A stretch of 15,063 nucleotides of DNA from JAWVZH01 sp033722295 (GTDB lineage Bacteria > Bacteroidota > Bacteroidia > Chitinophagales > Saprospiraceae). This document shows, piece after piece, positions 1 to 7,604 of this stretch; the stretch's first letter is position 1; each line of letters starts with the position of its first letter. Below the pieces are notes generated by a model that had not been told where the DNA came from, did no database searches, and was given only the letters and a program-made list of their open reading frames with translations. The stretch lies in assembly GCA_033722295.1 (NCBI GenBank), contig JAWVZH010000071.1, positions 1 through 15,063 of the forward strand, read 5' to 3'. Both the position numbers and the translations under genes were made by a program.

Positions 1-1
1 A

Positions 2-1321
2 GGACATGTTCTGGACGGACACGATTTTATAGAAAAGGCCATAGCCAATGGTGCACCGGCAGTAGTTGTAGAATTACTGCCGAAAGAGAGAGATGAGGCG
101 ATCACCTGGATAAAGGTGCATGATATGGAAGAAGCCCTGGCAGAAATGGCCGCCAAGTTCTTTGACAAACCGTCACAACATTTGACCGTAATAGGGATTA
201 CCGGTACTAATGGAAAGACATCAACGGCATTCATGACCTATCAATTGCTCAATGCGCTTGGTAGAAAATGCGGGATGATATCGACCATAGATGTAAGGTT
301 GGGTGATGAGATCCATCACGCCAGACTGACCACACCGGATGTGATATCTGTGAACAGGTGGTTGGATAAGGCTCGTCGATCAGGATGCACGGAGTTGGTC
401 ATGGAGGCCAGCAGTCATGCTCTGGATCAGGGCAGATTGAAGGGGGTGAGATTCTCCTACGCTGTATTCACGAACATATCACATGACCATCTCGATTATC
501 ACAAGGACATGAAGTCCTACATTTTCGCGAAGAAAATACTCTTCGATGATCTGCAGAAAAATGCCAAAGCGATCATCAACAAGGACGATAAGAGAGGTGA
601 GGTTATGGTGCAGAATACAAGAGCTGCTGTGGTGACTTACAGTTTACAAAAACTGGCAGACTACAAGGCGCGCATCATCGATATGGACTTGAACGGAATG
701 ACGCTGGAGATCAATGGCATGCAGTTCGTGACCGCGATGATTGGACAGTTCAATGTATATAACCTTTTAGCTGCACTGGCCATCGCGAGGGAGGAAGGAT
801 TTGATTTGAATGAAGTATTGCAAAAGGCTTCGTTACTCTATCCGGCAGAGGGAAGGTTCGAAGTGGTCAGAGATGCATCGGGCAGGACAGCAGCGATCAT
901 TGATTATGCTCATACGCCGGATGCCCTGAAACATGTGCTTTCTACGATCAATCAGATAAAGCGCAAGAAACAGAAGGTAATAACGGTGGTGGGTTGCGGA
1001 GGTGACCGCGATCAACAGAAGCGGCCAAAAATGGCTCAGATCGCCAGCAGGCTTTCTGATGAGGTCATTTTAACCTCGGACAATCCCAGAAATGAGGAGC
1101 CTTCGAAGATCATCGGACAAATGTTGGATGGATTAGATCCGGATGAGAAAGAAGCCACGCTGGTCGTGGAAGACAGGCGACAAGCGATCAAGATGGCTTG
1201 CAAGATGAGAGGCGATACAGATATTATTCTCATTGCGGGTAAGGGTCATGAGAAATATCAGGAGATCAAAGGTGAGCGATTGCCTTTTGATGATAAACAT
1301 GAAGTTAAAGTCTATTTATAA
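2..1321 (+). CDS. murE: UDP-MurNAc-tripeptide synthetase MurE, 5'-truncated (meso-DAP type)
   Basis: Cytoplasmic Mur ligase that adds the third residue of the peptidoglycan stem to UDP-MurNAc-L-Ala-D-Glu using ATP. The reading frame is open from base 2, and its first residues (GHVLDGHDFIEKAIANGA) match the N-terminal UDP-binding domain of MurE. The gene therefore starts upstream of the window, with roughly 45-50 residues missing by comparison with the family (about 490 aa); 439 residues are visible. A GTG at 116 is only an internal valine codon. The ATP-binding loop GTNGKTS is at 203-223, followed by the central ligase block (EASSHALDQGR, HDHLDYH). The substrate-selecting motif DNPR is at 1079-1090; in the family DNPR marks meso-diaminopimelate rather than lysine enzymes. 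GKGHEKYQ and the C-terminal FDDKHEV close the third domain. mraY follows after a 127-base gap; murF, which often sits here in other phyla, is absent. Confidence 0.96.
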   Translation, partial: GHVLDGHDFIEKAIANGAPAVVVELLPKERDEAITWIKVHDMEEALAEMAAKFFDKPSQHLTVIGITGTNGKTSTAFMTYQLLNALGRKCGMISTIDVRLGDEIHHARLTTPDVISVNRWLDKARRSGCTELVMEASSHALDQGRLKGVRFSYAVFTNISHDHLDYHKDMKSYIFAKKILFDDLQKNAKAIINKDDKRGEVMVQNTRAAVVTYSLQKLADYKARIIDMDLNGMTLEINGMQFVTAMIGQFNVYNLLAALAIAREEGFDLNEVLQKASLLYPAEGRFEVVRDASGRTAAIIDYAHTPDALKHVLSTINQIKRKKQKVITVVGCGGDRDQQKRPKMAQIASRLSDEVILTSDNPRNEEPSKIIGQMLDGLDPDEKEATLVVEDRRQAIKMACKMRGDTDIILIAGKGHEKYQEIKGERLPFDDKHEVKVYL

Positions 1322-1371
1322 AGAGTTATAAAAGTAGGTTCTATTATCATTCTCAGGTTGGTTTTAACAGT

Positions 1372-1413
1372 TGCAGCAGGTATGCTCTAGAAAGCTTAGA
1401 GCAGCCTGCTGTA
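1372..1413 (+). promoter_or_regulatory. Strong two-part hairpin between murE and mraY (attenuator or weak terminator candidate)
   Basis: Outer stem CAGCAGG (1374-1380) pairs with CCTGCTG (1405-1411) and is extended by a G-T and a T-A pair at the base. Inner stem TGCTCTA (1383-1389) pairs perfectly with TAGAGCA (1397-1403) around a 7-base loop. A small internal bulge (TA opposite G) separates the two stems. Four T residues (1414-1417) follow directly, then an A-run. This could be a partial intrinsic terminator, an attenuator or an mRNA processing or stability element that sets mraY-ftsZ expression relative to murE. The structure is read directly; the function is inferred. Confidence 0.6.
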
Positions 1414-1448
1414 TTTTAAAAAAAGACCGGGGAAAATGAAAAGCGCAT

Positions 1449-2690
1449 ATGCTTTATTACCTGTTCGACTTTATTGAGAAAAACTACAATCTGCCTGGTG
1501 CAGGTCTGTTTCAATTTATCTCTTTCCGGTCTGGTGCCGCGATCATTATTTCATTGATGATCTCGATACTCCTCGGAAAGCGGATCATAAGTTCTTTGAA
1601 AAAACGTCAAGTTGGAGAATCTGTCAGGGATCTCGGACTTCATGGACAAAAAGAAAAGGAAGGAACTCCTACAATGGGAGGACTTATCATCGTTTTGTCT
1701 ATAATGGTGCCCTGCCTTCTTTTTGCAAGGCTGGATAACGTCTATGTACAGGTCATGATATTTGCCACCCTATGGATGGCATTGATCGGATTCATAGATG
1801 ATTATATCAAGGTCTACAAGAAGGACAAGAAGGGCCTGCAGGGAAAGTTCAAGATACTGGGTCAGGTGGTCCTGGGACTGGTGGTCGCTCTCACCATGCT
1901 GTATCATCCTGAAGTGGTGGTGCAGATGTCAGAAGATGAAGCTGGCAGAGGGAATTTTGTCGTAGTGGACCGCCCGGAAGGACAGGTTGACGGCGAAAAT
2001 TATGTATACGTCAAGTCTTCGCTGACCAATGTTCCTTTTGTCAAGGGCAATAATCTTAAATACAGCGATCTGTTGACCTTCCTGGGTAATGGGGAGAAGT
2101 GGACATGGATATTATTCATCCCTCTGGTAGTATTTATAGTGACAGCGGTTTCAAATGCGGCCAATCTTACCGACGGCCTTGACGGACTCGCTACCGGAGT
2201 GTCGGCGATCATTGCCATTACACTGGCGGCACTTGCCTATGTTTCTGGCAACACGATCATCGCTGATTATCTCAATATATTTTATATCCCTTTCTCGGGA
2301 GAATTGGTGATCTACTCCGCCTGTTTTCTGGGAGCGTGCATTGGCTTTCTTTGGTACAACGCGTATCCCGCCAGGGTTTTTATGGGAGATACAGGAAGTC
2401 TTGCTATAGGTGGGATCATCGCTTCGATGGCGGTACTGATCCGCAAGGAATTGTTGATACCCATTTTATGCGGGGTATTCGTGATAGAGAATCTGTCCGT
2501 GGTAATGCAGGTGGCATATTTCAAGTATACCAAACGTAAGTACGGTGAAGGAAGACGAATATGGCTGATGTCGCCCTTGCACCATCATTATCAACTAAAA
2601 GGTATGCACGAAGCCAAGATCGTGACCCGGCTTTGGATTATAGGGGTTCTGTTGGCGGTACTGACAGTAATAACATTAAAGATCCGATAA
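1449..2690 (+). CDS. mraY: Phospho-N-acetylmuramoyl-pentapeptide transferase MraY
   Basis: Polytopic inner-membrane enzyme that moves phospho-MurNAc-pentapeptide onto undecaprenyl phosphate, making lipid I. The 413 aa product starts at ATG 1449; the N-terminal pattern (FRSGAAIIISLMISILLGKR, then GTPTMGG at 72-78) matches family starts. Mg2+ and catalytic motifs are present: DDYIK at 117-121, NLTDGLDGLA at 239-248, MGDTGS at 312-317 and PLHHH at 376-380. About ten hydrophobic segments are visible. Residues about 158-205 form a polar, acidic, glycine-containing insertion between membrane segments, which explains the length compared with about 360 aa in E. coli; similar insertions are, as I recall, usual in Bacteroidota. 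A GGGGA stretch near 1429-1433 lies rather far (about 15 bases) from the ATG to be a good Shine-Dalgarno. The stop codon overlaps the murD start by one base (TAATG). Confidence 0.97.
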   Translation: MLYYLFDFIEKNYNLPGAGLFQFISFRSGAAIIISLMISILLGKRIISSLKKRQVGESVRDLGLHGQKEKEGTPTMGGLIIVLSIMVPCLLFARLDNVYVQVMIFATLWMALIGFIDDYIKVYKKDKKGLQGKFKILGQVVLGLVVALTMLYHPEVVVQMSEDEAGRGNFVVVDRPEGQVDGENYVYVKSSLTNVPFVKGNNLKYSDLLTFLGNGEKWTWILFIPLVVFIVTAVSNAANLTDGLDGLATGVSAIIAITLAALAYVSGNTIIADYLNIFYIPFSGELVIYSACFLGACIGFLWYNAYPARVFMGDTGSLAIGGIIASMAVLIRKELLIPILCGVFVIENLSVVMQVAYFKYTKRKYGEGRRIWLMSPLHHHYQLKGMHEAKIVTRLWIIGVLLAVLTVITLKIR

Positions 2691-3997
2691 TGGATGTGGC
2701 AGTACTTGGAGGTGGAGAAAGTGGTATCGGCGCAGCACTCTTGGCGGTGAAAAACAACTATGACGTATTTCTCTCGGACATAGGTTCGATAGATGAAAAA
2801 AGGAAATTAGAATTAAGAGATTATAAAGTTGACTTTGAAGAAGGTCAACATTCATTTGACAAATTGAAAAATGCTGATGTTGTCATCAAGAGCCCGGGTA
2901 TTCCCGGACAACTTGAATTGATCGTACAACTTCGGGCGCTTGGTATAGAGGTGATCTCAGAAATAGAGTGGGCCTTCAGACATACTGACGCCTCTATTGC
3001 GGCTATCACGGGAAGCAATGGTAAAACGACTACCACCAAGTTGCTGCATCATATGGCACAAAATGCCGGACTGGATGCTGTGTGTGTGGGGAATATCGGA
3101 TTTTCCGCTTCGCGTCAGTTAGCTATCAGGGAACCACGTTGGATGATCCTTGAGGTAAGTAGCTTTCAGTTAGATGATATTCGACGGTTCAAACCGGAGA
3201 TAGCCATCATTCTGAATATCTCACCGGATCATCTCGACAGGTATGATGACTTCATGGATTATGCCCGTGCTAAATGGAGGATCTGTGAAAATCAGACATC
3301 GGAGGATCACTTGATCTTTGTTGCTGAAAAGATATTCGAGCGACTTTGCCATGAAAGGCCTCCGAGATCGGAAGTCGTAAGCATCAACCCGGAAAATTGT
3401 ACACCCGGCAAAGCGAATTGGGCAGGGAGCATTATTCTGTATGACAACAAACATTTGCTTGGTCCGCATAACGCGTGTAATGTAGAATGTGCAGCGGAAG
3501 CCGCACGACTGATGGGAATTCAAAGAGTGGATGTGAAACGATCCCTCGATGATTTCGTCAATGATCCTCACAGGATGGAAGAAGTTGCATTCTGGAATGA
3601 CATACGGATCATCAATGACAGTAAAGCGACCAACGTGGAGGCAGCGATTAAAGCATTGGAAAGTTTTGATGCGCCAATTATCTGGATTGCTGGAGGAACG
3701 GACAAAGGAAACGATTATACAGATCTGCTGCCGCTTGCCCGTGAGAAAGTAATGGCCCTGGTAGCCATGGGTGCGGACAACAGCAAGTTGCTGAAAACCT
3801 TTGCAAATGAGATAGAGACAGTGGCGGATTGCCATAGTGTTGAAGAGGCGGTCAAAGTGGCATTCCGATTGGCTGAAAAGGGAACGACAATATTGCTGTC
3901 GCCCGCGTGTGCGAGTTTTGACTTATTTAATAATTACGAAGAGCGCGGTTTGCTCTTTAAACAGGAAATCTTGAAATACATAACACCGATTGGATAG
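2690..3997 (+). CDS. murD: UDP-N-acetylmuramoyl-L-alanine--D-glutamate ligase MurD
   Basis: Cytoplasmic ATP-dependent ligase that adds D-glutamate to UDP-MurNAc-L-Ala. The product is 435 aa, as expected for the family (about 440). The start is ATG 2690, sharing its A with the mraY stop, because the Rossmann-like N-terminal strand MDVAVLGGGESGIG begins exactly there. The frame is open back to 2561, but that extension is basic and polar, unlike MurD, and is simply mraY read out of frame. Motifs in order: GGGESGIG (7-14), ATP loop GSNGKTTT (108-115), SPDHLDRY (178-185), NDPHRMEE (291-298), NDSKATN (309-315), and SPACASFDLF (404-413) in the C-terminal domain. The last 8 bases overlap the ftsW start. 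Confidence 0.97.
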   Translation: MDVAVLGGGESGIGAALLAVKNNYDVFLSDIGSIDEKRKLELRDYKVDFEEGQHSFDKLKNADVVIKSPGIPGQLELIVQLRALGIEVISEIEWAFRHTDASIAAITGSNGKTTTTKLLHHMAQNAGLDAVCVGNIGFSASRQLAIREPRWMILEVSSFQLDDIRRFKPEIAIILNISPDHLDRYDDFMDYARAKWRICENQTSEDHLIFVAEKIFERLCHERPPRSEVVSINPENCTPGKANWAGSIILYDNKHLLGPHNACNVECAAEAARLMGIQRVDVKRSLDDFVNDPHRMEEVAFWNDIRIINDSKATNVEAAIKALESFDAPIIWIAGGTDKGNDYTDLLPLAREKVMALVAMGADNSKLLKTFANEIETVADCHSVEEAVKVAFRLAEKGTTILLSPACASFDLFNNYEERGLLFKQEILKYITPIG

Positions 3998-5168
3998 ATA
4001 TATTAACATATTGAAGGAGTTGAAAGGAGATAAGGCCATCTGGGTCATCGTGCTCTTTTTGGCTTTCGCATCTCTTCTGGCGGTCTATAGCGCGGCAGGA
4101 AGCCTGGCGTACCGTTATGCTGCCGGCAATACAGAGATATACCTTCTGAAACATGGTTTTATCCTCGGTGCAAGTCTCATATTGACTTATTTCTGTTATC
4201 GGCTCCACTACATGCAGTATTCCAAACTGGCGCCGATCTTGTTGTCAGCAGCCATTCTCTTATTGGTTTATACCTTGTTATTTGGAACGGAGATCAATGA
4301 GGCCCGACGATGGATACAGCTTCCGGTACTGGATATTTCTTTTCAGACATCGGATTTTGCCAAGCTGGCACTTATAGTATATGTAGCAAGAGCGATCGCC
4401 GTCAAACAGGAGAACATCAAGGATCTTAAAGGTGCCTTTTTACCTATTATTCTGCCTATAGCATTGATCTGTGGACTGATCGCGCCGGCGGATCTCAGCA
4501 CGGCAGCCTTATTGTTCGTGACTTGCATGTTGATGATGTTCATAGGCCGAATACATTTAAAATACATATTTGCCCTGATCGGCATCGGGGTATTCGTTTT
4601 GCTGGTGCTGTTTGCCATCGCACAGGTCTTTCCTGATGCAGTGCGTGCCACGACATGGGTATCACGAGTGACGGAGTTTTTCGCGGATACCGATGGTGGA
4701 TATCAGATACAACAGGCCAAGATAGCCATAGCCCGGGGGGAATGGTTTGGCGTTGGACCTGGCAACAGTATTCAAAGGAATTATCTGCCCTATCCTTATG
4801 CAGACTTTATTTATGCGATAATCTGCGAGGAGTATGGGCTGTTTGGTGGATTAACAATTATCGCTCTTTACCTGTGGTTGTTTTTCAGATGTACAGCTAT
4901 GGTAACAAAGAGCCCGAAGGCATTTGGCGCCATCCTTGCGATGGGTCTTTGTCTCAATCTGGTGATCCAGGCTTTTTCGAATATAGCGGTCTCAGTACAT
5001 CTGGTCCCGGTAACGGGATTGACGTTGCCATTCGTAAGTATGGGTGGCACATCGATTTTATTCACAAGTGTTGCTTTTGGGATAATACTCAGTGTAAGTC
5101 GTTACATCGAATTGGCCCGACTGAAATATGCAACACAGGAGTTGACTCCTGATGAAGGCGATTATTAG
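3990..5168 (+). CDS. ftsW: Septal peptidoglycan polymerase FtsW (SEDS family), TTG start
   Basis: SEDS-family glycosyltransferase that polymerises lipid II at the division septum with its partner transpeptidase FtsI, which is not in this window. The 392 aa product has about ten hydrophobic segments. Family motifs: EARRW (104-108), QTSDFAKLA (119-127), GVGPGNS (254-260), YADFIYAIICEEYGL (270-284) whose Asp272 aligns with the essential acidic residue of the large extracytoplasmic loop in SEDS proteins, and VTGLTLPFVSMGGTS (341-355). The usual PDLGT motif reads ADLST (167-171). The start must be non-ATG: an in-frame TAA lies at 3981-3983 and the first in-frame ATG is codon 75 (4212), inside the membrane domain. 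TTG 3990 leaves a short polar N-terminus before the first membrane helix and overlaps murD by 8 bases; TTG at 4011 or 4020 is possible. FtsW rather than RodA is chosen from its place in the cluster. Confidence 0.95.
   Translation: MDRYINILKELKGDKAIWVIVLFLAFASLLAVYSAAGSLAYRYAAGNTEIYLLKHGFILGASLILTYFCYRLHYMQYSKLAPILLSAAILLLVYTLLFGTEINEARRWIQLPVLDISFQTSDFAKLALIVYVARAIAVKQENIKDLKGAFLPIILPIALICGLIAPADLSTAALLFVTCMLMMFIGRIHLKYIFALIGIGVFVLLVLFAIAQVFPDAVRATTWVSRVTEFFADTDGGYQIQQAKIAIARGEWFGVGPGNSIQRNYLPYPYADFIYAIICEEYGLFGGLTIIALYLWLFFRCTAMVTKSPKAFGAILAMGLCLNLVIQAFSNIAVSVHLVPVTGLTLPFVSMGGTSILFTSVAFGIILSVSRYIELARLKYATQELTPDEGDY
5136..5151 (+). promoter_or_regulatory. Perfect 6-bp hairpin covering the GGAG before the murG start
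   Basis: CAGGAG (5136-5141) and CTCCTG (5146-5151) are perfect reverse complements around the loop TTGA, ending on the base before the murG ATG at 5152. The 5' arm contains the only Shine-Dalgarno-like GGAG of murG. The stem lies inside the last codons of ftsW, so ribosomes finishing ftsW would melt it. This suggests translational coupling of murG to ftsW. The structure is seen; the role is inferred, and it is weakened by the limited use of Shine-Dalgarno pairing in Bacteroidota. Confidence 0.45.
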
Positions 5169-6240
5169 CGGTGGAGGTACAGGAGGTCATATATACCCGG
5201 CGATTGCCATGGCGGATGCGATCATGGCTCAGTGGCCGGAAGCTGAAGTTCGATTTGTAGGTGCATCCGGAAGGATGGAGATGGAAAAAGTGCCCAGAGC
5301 AGGGTACCCTATTGAGGGATTGTGGATCAGTGGATTTCAGCGCAAAAGTTCTTTGAAAAATTTGCTTCTTCCATTTAAGGTGTCCCACAGTCTGTGGCGG
5401 TCCTGGCAGATCCTGCGGTCTTTTAGCCCCGATATAGCCATCGGTGTTGGTGGATATGCAAGTGGTCCATTATTATACGTGGCCTCCACTTTAAATATTC
5501 CGACGATGATCCAGGAGCAGAATTCGTTTCCTGGAATTACCAACAGGCTACTGGGAAGGAAGGTCGATCGAATCTGTGTTGCTTTCGAGGACATGGATCG
5601 ATTTTTTGACAGTGAAAAGATCGTACTTACAGGTAATCCTGTGAGAGATCTTAAGCTTCCGCTTTCTGAGAGAGGACAGGCATATGAACACTTCGGACTT
5701 GATCCTGACAGGAAAACTGTTTTGGTAGTCGGAGGTAGTCTTGGTAGCCTTACTCTCAATCAGTCCATGGCTGGATCAGATAACAGGATATCGGAATCTG
5801 ACCAAATGCAATTCATCTGGCAGATTGGTGACCTGTACATGGACCGGTACGGAGACTCAGAAACTGCCGGTCTGGAAAATGTATGCCCTCTGAGATTTAT
5901 CGAGAGAATGGATCTGGCTTATGCGGCCGCCGATCTCGTTGTGTGCAGAGCGGGGGCGTTGACCTTATCTGAATTGGCTATGTGTGAAAAGGCGGCATTG
6001 TTGGTGCCTTCTCCTAATGTAGCAGAAGACCATCAGACGAAGAATGCCATGGCTTTGGTCCGAGAAGGTGCTGCGGAGATAATGAGAGATGAGGAATGTG
6101 TGGAAAGCATGATCGAGAAGGTCGAAAAACTGATTGCTGATGAGGACAGACTTCAAATGTTGTCCGAAAATATCTCGAATTGGGCAAAACCAAATGCGAC
6201 GAGGGATATCATATCGGTGATAAAACGACTGACGACATGA
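5152..6240 (+). CDS. murG: UDP-GlcNAc:lipid I N-acetylglucosaminyltransferase MurG
   Basis: Peripheral inner-membrane GT-B glycosyltransferase that adds GlcNAc to lipid I, giving lipid II, the substrate of FtsW. The product is 362 aa, the usual family size. The N-terminal acceptor domain shows GGGTGGH (7-13), GVGGYASGP (98-106) and EQNSFPG (122-128). The C-terminal UDP-GlcNAc domain shows GGSLGS (194-199), RAGALTLSEL (266-275) and EDHQTKNA (292-299). Small departures from the commonest forms are GGSLGS instead of GGSLGA, and WQIGDLY where WQTG.. is more usual. The ATG at 5152 sits 17 bases inside ftsW and puts the first glycine-rich loop at the normal distance from the N-terminus. The stop overlaps the murC start as ATGA. 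Confidence 0.97.
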   Translation: MKAIISGGGTGGHIYPAIAMADAIMAQWPEAEVRFVGASGRMEMEKVPRAGYPIEGLWISGFQRKSSLKNLLLPFKVSHSLWRSWQILRSFSPDIAIGVGGYASGPLLYVASTLNIPTMIQEQNSFPGITNRLLGRKVDRICVAFEDMDRFFDSEKIVLTGNPVRDLKLPLSERGQAYEHFGLDPDRKTVLVVGGSLGSLTLNQSMAGSDNRISESDQMQFIWQIGDLYMDRYGDSETAGLENVCPLRFIERMDLAYAAADLVVCRAGALTLSELAMCEKAALLVPSPNVAEDHQTKNAMALVREGAAEIMRDEECVESMIEKVEKLIADEDRLQMLSENISNWAKPNATRDIISVIKRLTT

Positions 6241-7604
6241 AGTTAGATAAGTGGAAATATGTGCATTTCATCGGAATTGGTGGAATAGGTATGAGCGGAC
6301 TTGCAAAGTACTTTGTTAAAGCAGGGGTAAGAGTTTCCGGTTATGACAGAGTATCCACAGAGATCACCCGACAGTTAGAAAAGAAAGGTGTATATGTATA
6401 TCACGAGGATAAAGTGCAATATGCTTTTGGTGTTCCGGACGCTGTGATATATACGCCTGCAGTACCAAATGATCATATTGAGTTTTCTGAGGTCGTCAAA
6501 CGGCACTTACCCTGCTACAAGCGTGCGGAGGTGCTCGGCAAGATCGCCGAAAGATATAAGACTATTGCGATTGCCGGAACTCATGGTAAGACAACGACAA
6601 CGGCCATGATCGTAAGTATCCTGGCTGATCTGGAAATAGGATTTACCGGATTTATAGGAGGGGTATTGAGCGATATGGATACCAACTTCTTTCAGTCCAG
6701 CGGCGATTGGCTTGTGACAGAAGCCGACGAGTTTGACCGATCCTTTTTGACGCTCAGCCCGGAAATTGCAGTGATCAACTCGATGGATGCAGATCATCTG
6801 GACATATATGAAACTCCTGAAGGATTGAAAAAAAATTACCGTCGCTTTGCGGCTAATGTTAAGCCAGGTGGAAAACTGATCCTGCATAGCGCGGTACGAA
6901 ACGAACTCAAGTTGGATAAAGAGTTCAGTAGAGAATTGAGTATCAGGACTTTTGGAAATGAGGAAGAAGCGGATTTTAGATTGATGAAAATTAAACCTGA
7001 GGATGGCCACACAATCATGCACTGGCGGTATAAAGGCCAGGATCTTGTGAGCCAGCTTCAGATGCCCGGACAACATAACGCCATGAATGCGTTGGCGGCT
7101 ATGGCAGTGGGCATTGAAATGGGTTTGCAAGATATAAATGTGGCAAAAGCCATTAGCGGATTCAAAGGAATTCGCCGAAGATTTGAAAAGCGATTTGATG
7201 ATGGTCAGATTGTGATCATAGATGATTATGCACATCATCCGACCGAGTTGGAGGCTACGATAGGCGCTGCGCGATGGATGTATCCTGAGCGCAGGATCGT
7301 AGGAGTCTTTCAGGCTCACCTCTATTCACGTACCAGGGACTTCATGAGGGAGTTCGGTCGTGTATTAGAGAGTCTGGATGTGCTGTACTCCTGTGAACTA
7401 TATCCTGCCAGAGAAGAGCCCATTGAGGGCATAACGGGCAGGGCATTATTTGATTCTGTGGATATGGAAGAGAAGTTCTTTTATACCAGGAATGAATTAG
7501 CGCAGAGTATGGATTTTCGATCCGGAGATGTGATCCTGATCATGGGTGCTGGAAATATCGACAGTATTATACCGGAACTAATAAATAGAATTGAAGCAGC
7601 GTAA
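6237..7604 (+). CDS. murC: UDP-N-acetylmuramate--L-alanine ligase MurC
   Basis: Cytoplasmic ATP-dependent ligase that attaches the first amino acid, L-alanine, to UDP-MurNAc made by MurB. The product is 455 aa, normal for the family. The start is ATG 6237, overlapping the murG stop as ATGA, because KYVHFIGIGGIGMSGLA (residues 7-23) then lies at the expected place. The frame is open to a TTG at 6180, but those 19 extra residues read like out-of-frame murG. Motifs: GIGGIGMSGLA (13-23), ATP loop GTHGKTT (114-120), EADEFDRSF (162-170), DADHLD (184-189), DYAHHPTE (330-337) and FQAHLYSRT (358-366), where the usual proline after FQ is alanine. The C-terminal domain ends in DVILIMGAGNID. The last 14 bases overlap ftsQ. 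Confidence 0.97.
   Translation: MKLDKWKYVHFIGIGGIGMSGLAKYFVKAGVRVSGYDRVSTEITRQLEKKGVYVYHEDKVQYAFGVPDAVIYTPAVPNDHIEFSEVVKRHLPCYKRAEVLGKIAERYKTIAIAGTHGKTTTTAMIVSILADLEIGFTGFIGGVLSDMDTNFFQSSGDWLVTEADEFDRSFLTLSPEIAVINSMDADHLDIYETPEGLKKNYRRFAANVKPGGKLILHSAVRNELKLDKEFSRELSIRTFGNEEEADFRLMKIKPEDGHTIMHWRYKGQDLVSQLQMPGQHNAMNALAAMAVGIEMGLQDINVAKAISGFKGIRRRFEKRFDDGQIVIIDDYAHHPTELEATIGAARWMYPERRIVGVFQAHLYSRTRDFMREFGRVLESLDVLYSCELYPAREEPIEGITGRALFDSVDMEEKFFYTRNELAQSMDFRSGDVILIMGAGNIDSIIPELINRIEAA

Noticed and set aside
1322..1371. Promoter for mraY in the murE-mraY gap
   Set aside because: TAGGTTCT near 1335 loosely resembles a -7 element, but no -33 TTG stands at suitable spacing.
2561..2689. N-terminal extension of MurD starting at 2561 inside mraY
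   Set aside because: The 43 extra residues are polar and basic, are the mraY 3' end read in another frame, and precede the natural Rossmann start MDVAVLGGGESG at 2690.
3221..3835. 204-codon open frame on the minus strand inside murD
   Set aside because: Antisense to conserved MurD motifs, with no recognisable pattern; explained by codon use of the real gene.
6180..6236. N-terminal extension of MurC from TTG 6180
   Set aside because: It reads murG out of frame. ATG 6237 in the ATGA overlap puts the GIGGIGMSG loop at the usual distance.
6507..7319. 270-codon open frame on the minus strand inside murC
   Set aside because: Fully antisense to a well-supported murC; the translation shows no domain-like pattern and is rich in His, Ser and Cys as expected from a shadow frame.
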